Assembly: GCA_021767325.1 (NCBI GenBank)
Contig: JAASTM010000155.1
Span: 1-6,305, forward strand
Length of the DNA: 6,305 nucleotides
Direction: 5' to 3'
From: Spirochaetales bacterium
GTDB taxonomy: Bacteria; Spirochaetota; Spirochaetia; DSM-16054; Sediminispirochaetaceae
Of the stretch, positions 5,860-6,305 are shown in pieces; within the stretch, counting starts at the first letter, position 1, and each line of letters begins with the position of its first letter. A program made the position numbers and the translations under genes. The notes beneath the pieces are model-generated. The model did not search any database and was not told where the DNA came from. It saw only the letters and a list, made by a program, of their open reading frames with translations.

Positions 5860-6305
5860 ATGCATATCTATGATAATGTAAACCAATTGATCGGACGCAC
5901 ACCGCTGGTCAGGTTAAACCGGCTCACCAAAGACCTGCCGGCCAACATCGCGGTGAAGTTGGAATATAGCAATCCGGCCGGATCCGTAAAAGACCGAATT
6001 GCACTTTCGATGATCGAAGCCGCCGAGCGAGAAGGCAAAGTCGATGCTGATACTGTGGTAATAGAACCGACTTCCGGCAACACCGGTATCGGACTGGCCC
6101 AGGTGTGCGCAGTGAAGGGCTATCGGCTCATCATTGTCATGCCCGACAGTATGTCACAGGAACGCCGTAAGATTATTAGGGCCTACGGCGCCGAATTAGA
6201 GCTGACACCGGCCGATGAGGGCATGAAGGGCGCCATCCGGAGGGCAGAGGAGCTTGCCTCGGGCCTTCAGAAGAGCTTTATCCCGAGTCAGTTTACGAAC
6301 CAGGC
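5860..6305 (+). CDS. cysK: Cysteine synthase (O-acetylserine sulfhydrylase), 3' truncated by window
   Basis: Makes L-cysteine and acetate from O-acetyl-L-serine and sulfide with pyridoxal phosphate, the last step of cytoplasmic cysteine synthesis. The ATG at 5860 follows GGGAGA by 6 nt. About 148 residues are present, roughly half of a normal protein of about 310. They include [12 protein letters not shown], the PLP-lysine motif [10 protein letters not shown] (Lys44), the substrate/PLP-phosphate loop TSGNTG (71-76), and [20 protein letters not shown] with the following [11 protein letters not shown]. These favour CysK over CysM or cystathionine beta-synthase, which share the fold. No frame damage is visible up to the edge. 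It is 55 nt downstream of the TolB/PEGA gene on the same strand, and a functional link with it is not evident. Confidence 0.92.
   Translation, partial: MHIYDNVNQLIGRTPLVRLNRLTKDLPANIAVKLEYSNPAGSVKDRIALSMIEAAEREGKVDADTVVIEPTSGNTGIGLAQVCAVKGYRLIIVMPDSMSQERRKIIRAYGAELELTPADEGMKGAIRRAEELASGLQKSFIPSQFTNQ

Overview
The window is bacterial and densely coded. It most likely comes from a free-living, Spirochaeta-like spirochaete. The case for this is a TatT-family TPR lipoprotein (characterised in Treponema pallidum), a FlgO/TolB-like protein with a PEGA segment, and a degenerate receiver fused to an HATPase_c_2 domain. This is inference from family distribution, as no rRNA or other taxonomic marker is present.

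Layout. (A) 1-1071, minus strand: a two-gene unit. A 71-residue basic protein of unknown function is followed 9 nt later by an ATP-binding regulator. The regulator has a CheY-like domain that lacks its phosphorylatable Asp, then an anti-sigma/SpoIIAB-type ATPase, and it is cut by the left window edge. (B) 1072-1250: an AT-rich divergent control region with repeated TGGTAT elements and a near-palindrome. (C) 1251-1922, plus strand: a TTG-initiated regulator with an N-terminal PAS-like domain carrying a CxxCP cysteine motif and a C-terminal LuxR/GerE HTH. (D) 2004-4493, minus strand: a two-gene envelope unit. First comes a secreted 446-residue protein with a CsgG-like periplasmic part and a predicted C-terminal beta-barrel. 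After a 102-nt GC-rich gap with competing hairpins comes a TatT-like lipoprotein. A well-formed promoter (TTGAAA-17-TATGAT) precedes the unit. (E) 4602-5804, plus strand, divergent from D: a second exported protein with a TolB/FlgO-like N-terminal domain and a PEGA-like segment. (F) 5860-end, plus strand: the N-terminal half of cysteine synthase CysK, cut by the right edge.

How it fits together. A to C look like a signalling module: a phosphorylation-blind receiver/ATPase and a PAS-LuxR regulator share a divergent control region. D and E look like an envelope module: two exported proteins with related N-terminal domains fire from one 108-bp divergent promoter region, with a TPR lipoprotein downstream. 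The TatT homologue has no TRAP substrate-binding or permease genes beside it here, so a transport role cannot be read from context. CysK is ordinary metabolism. No tRNA, rRNA, CRISPR array, transposase or phage gene is visible. No canonical intrinsic terminator with a U-tract was found.
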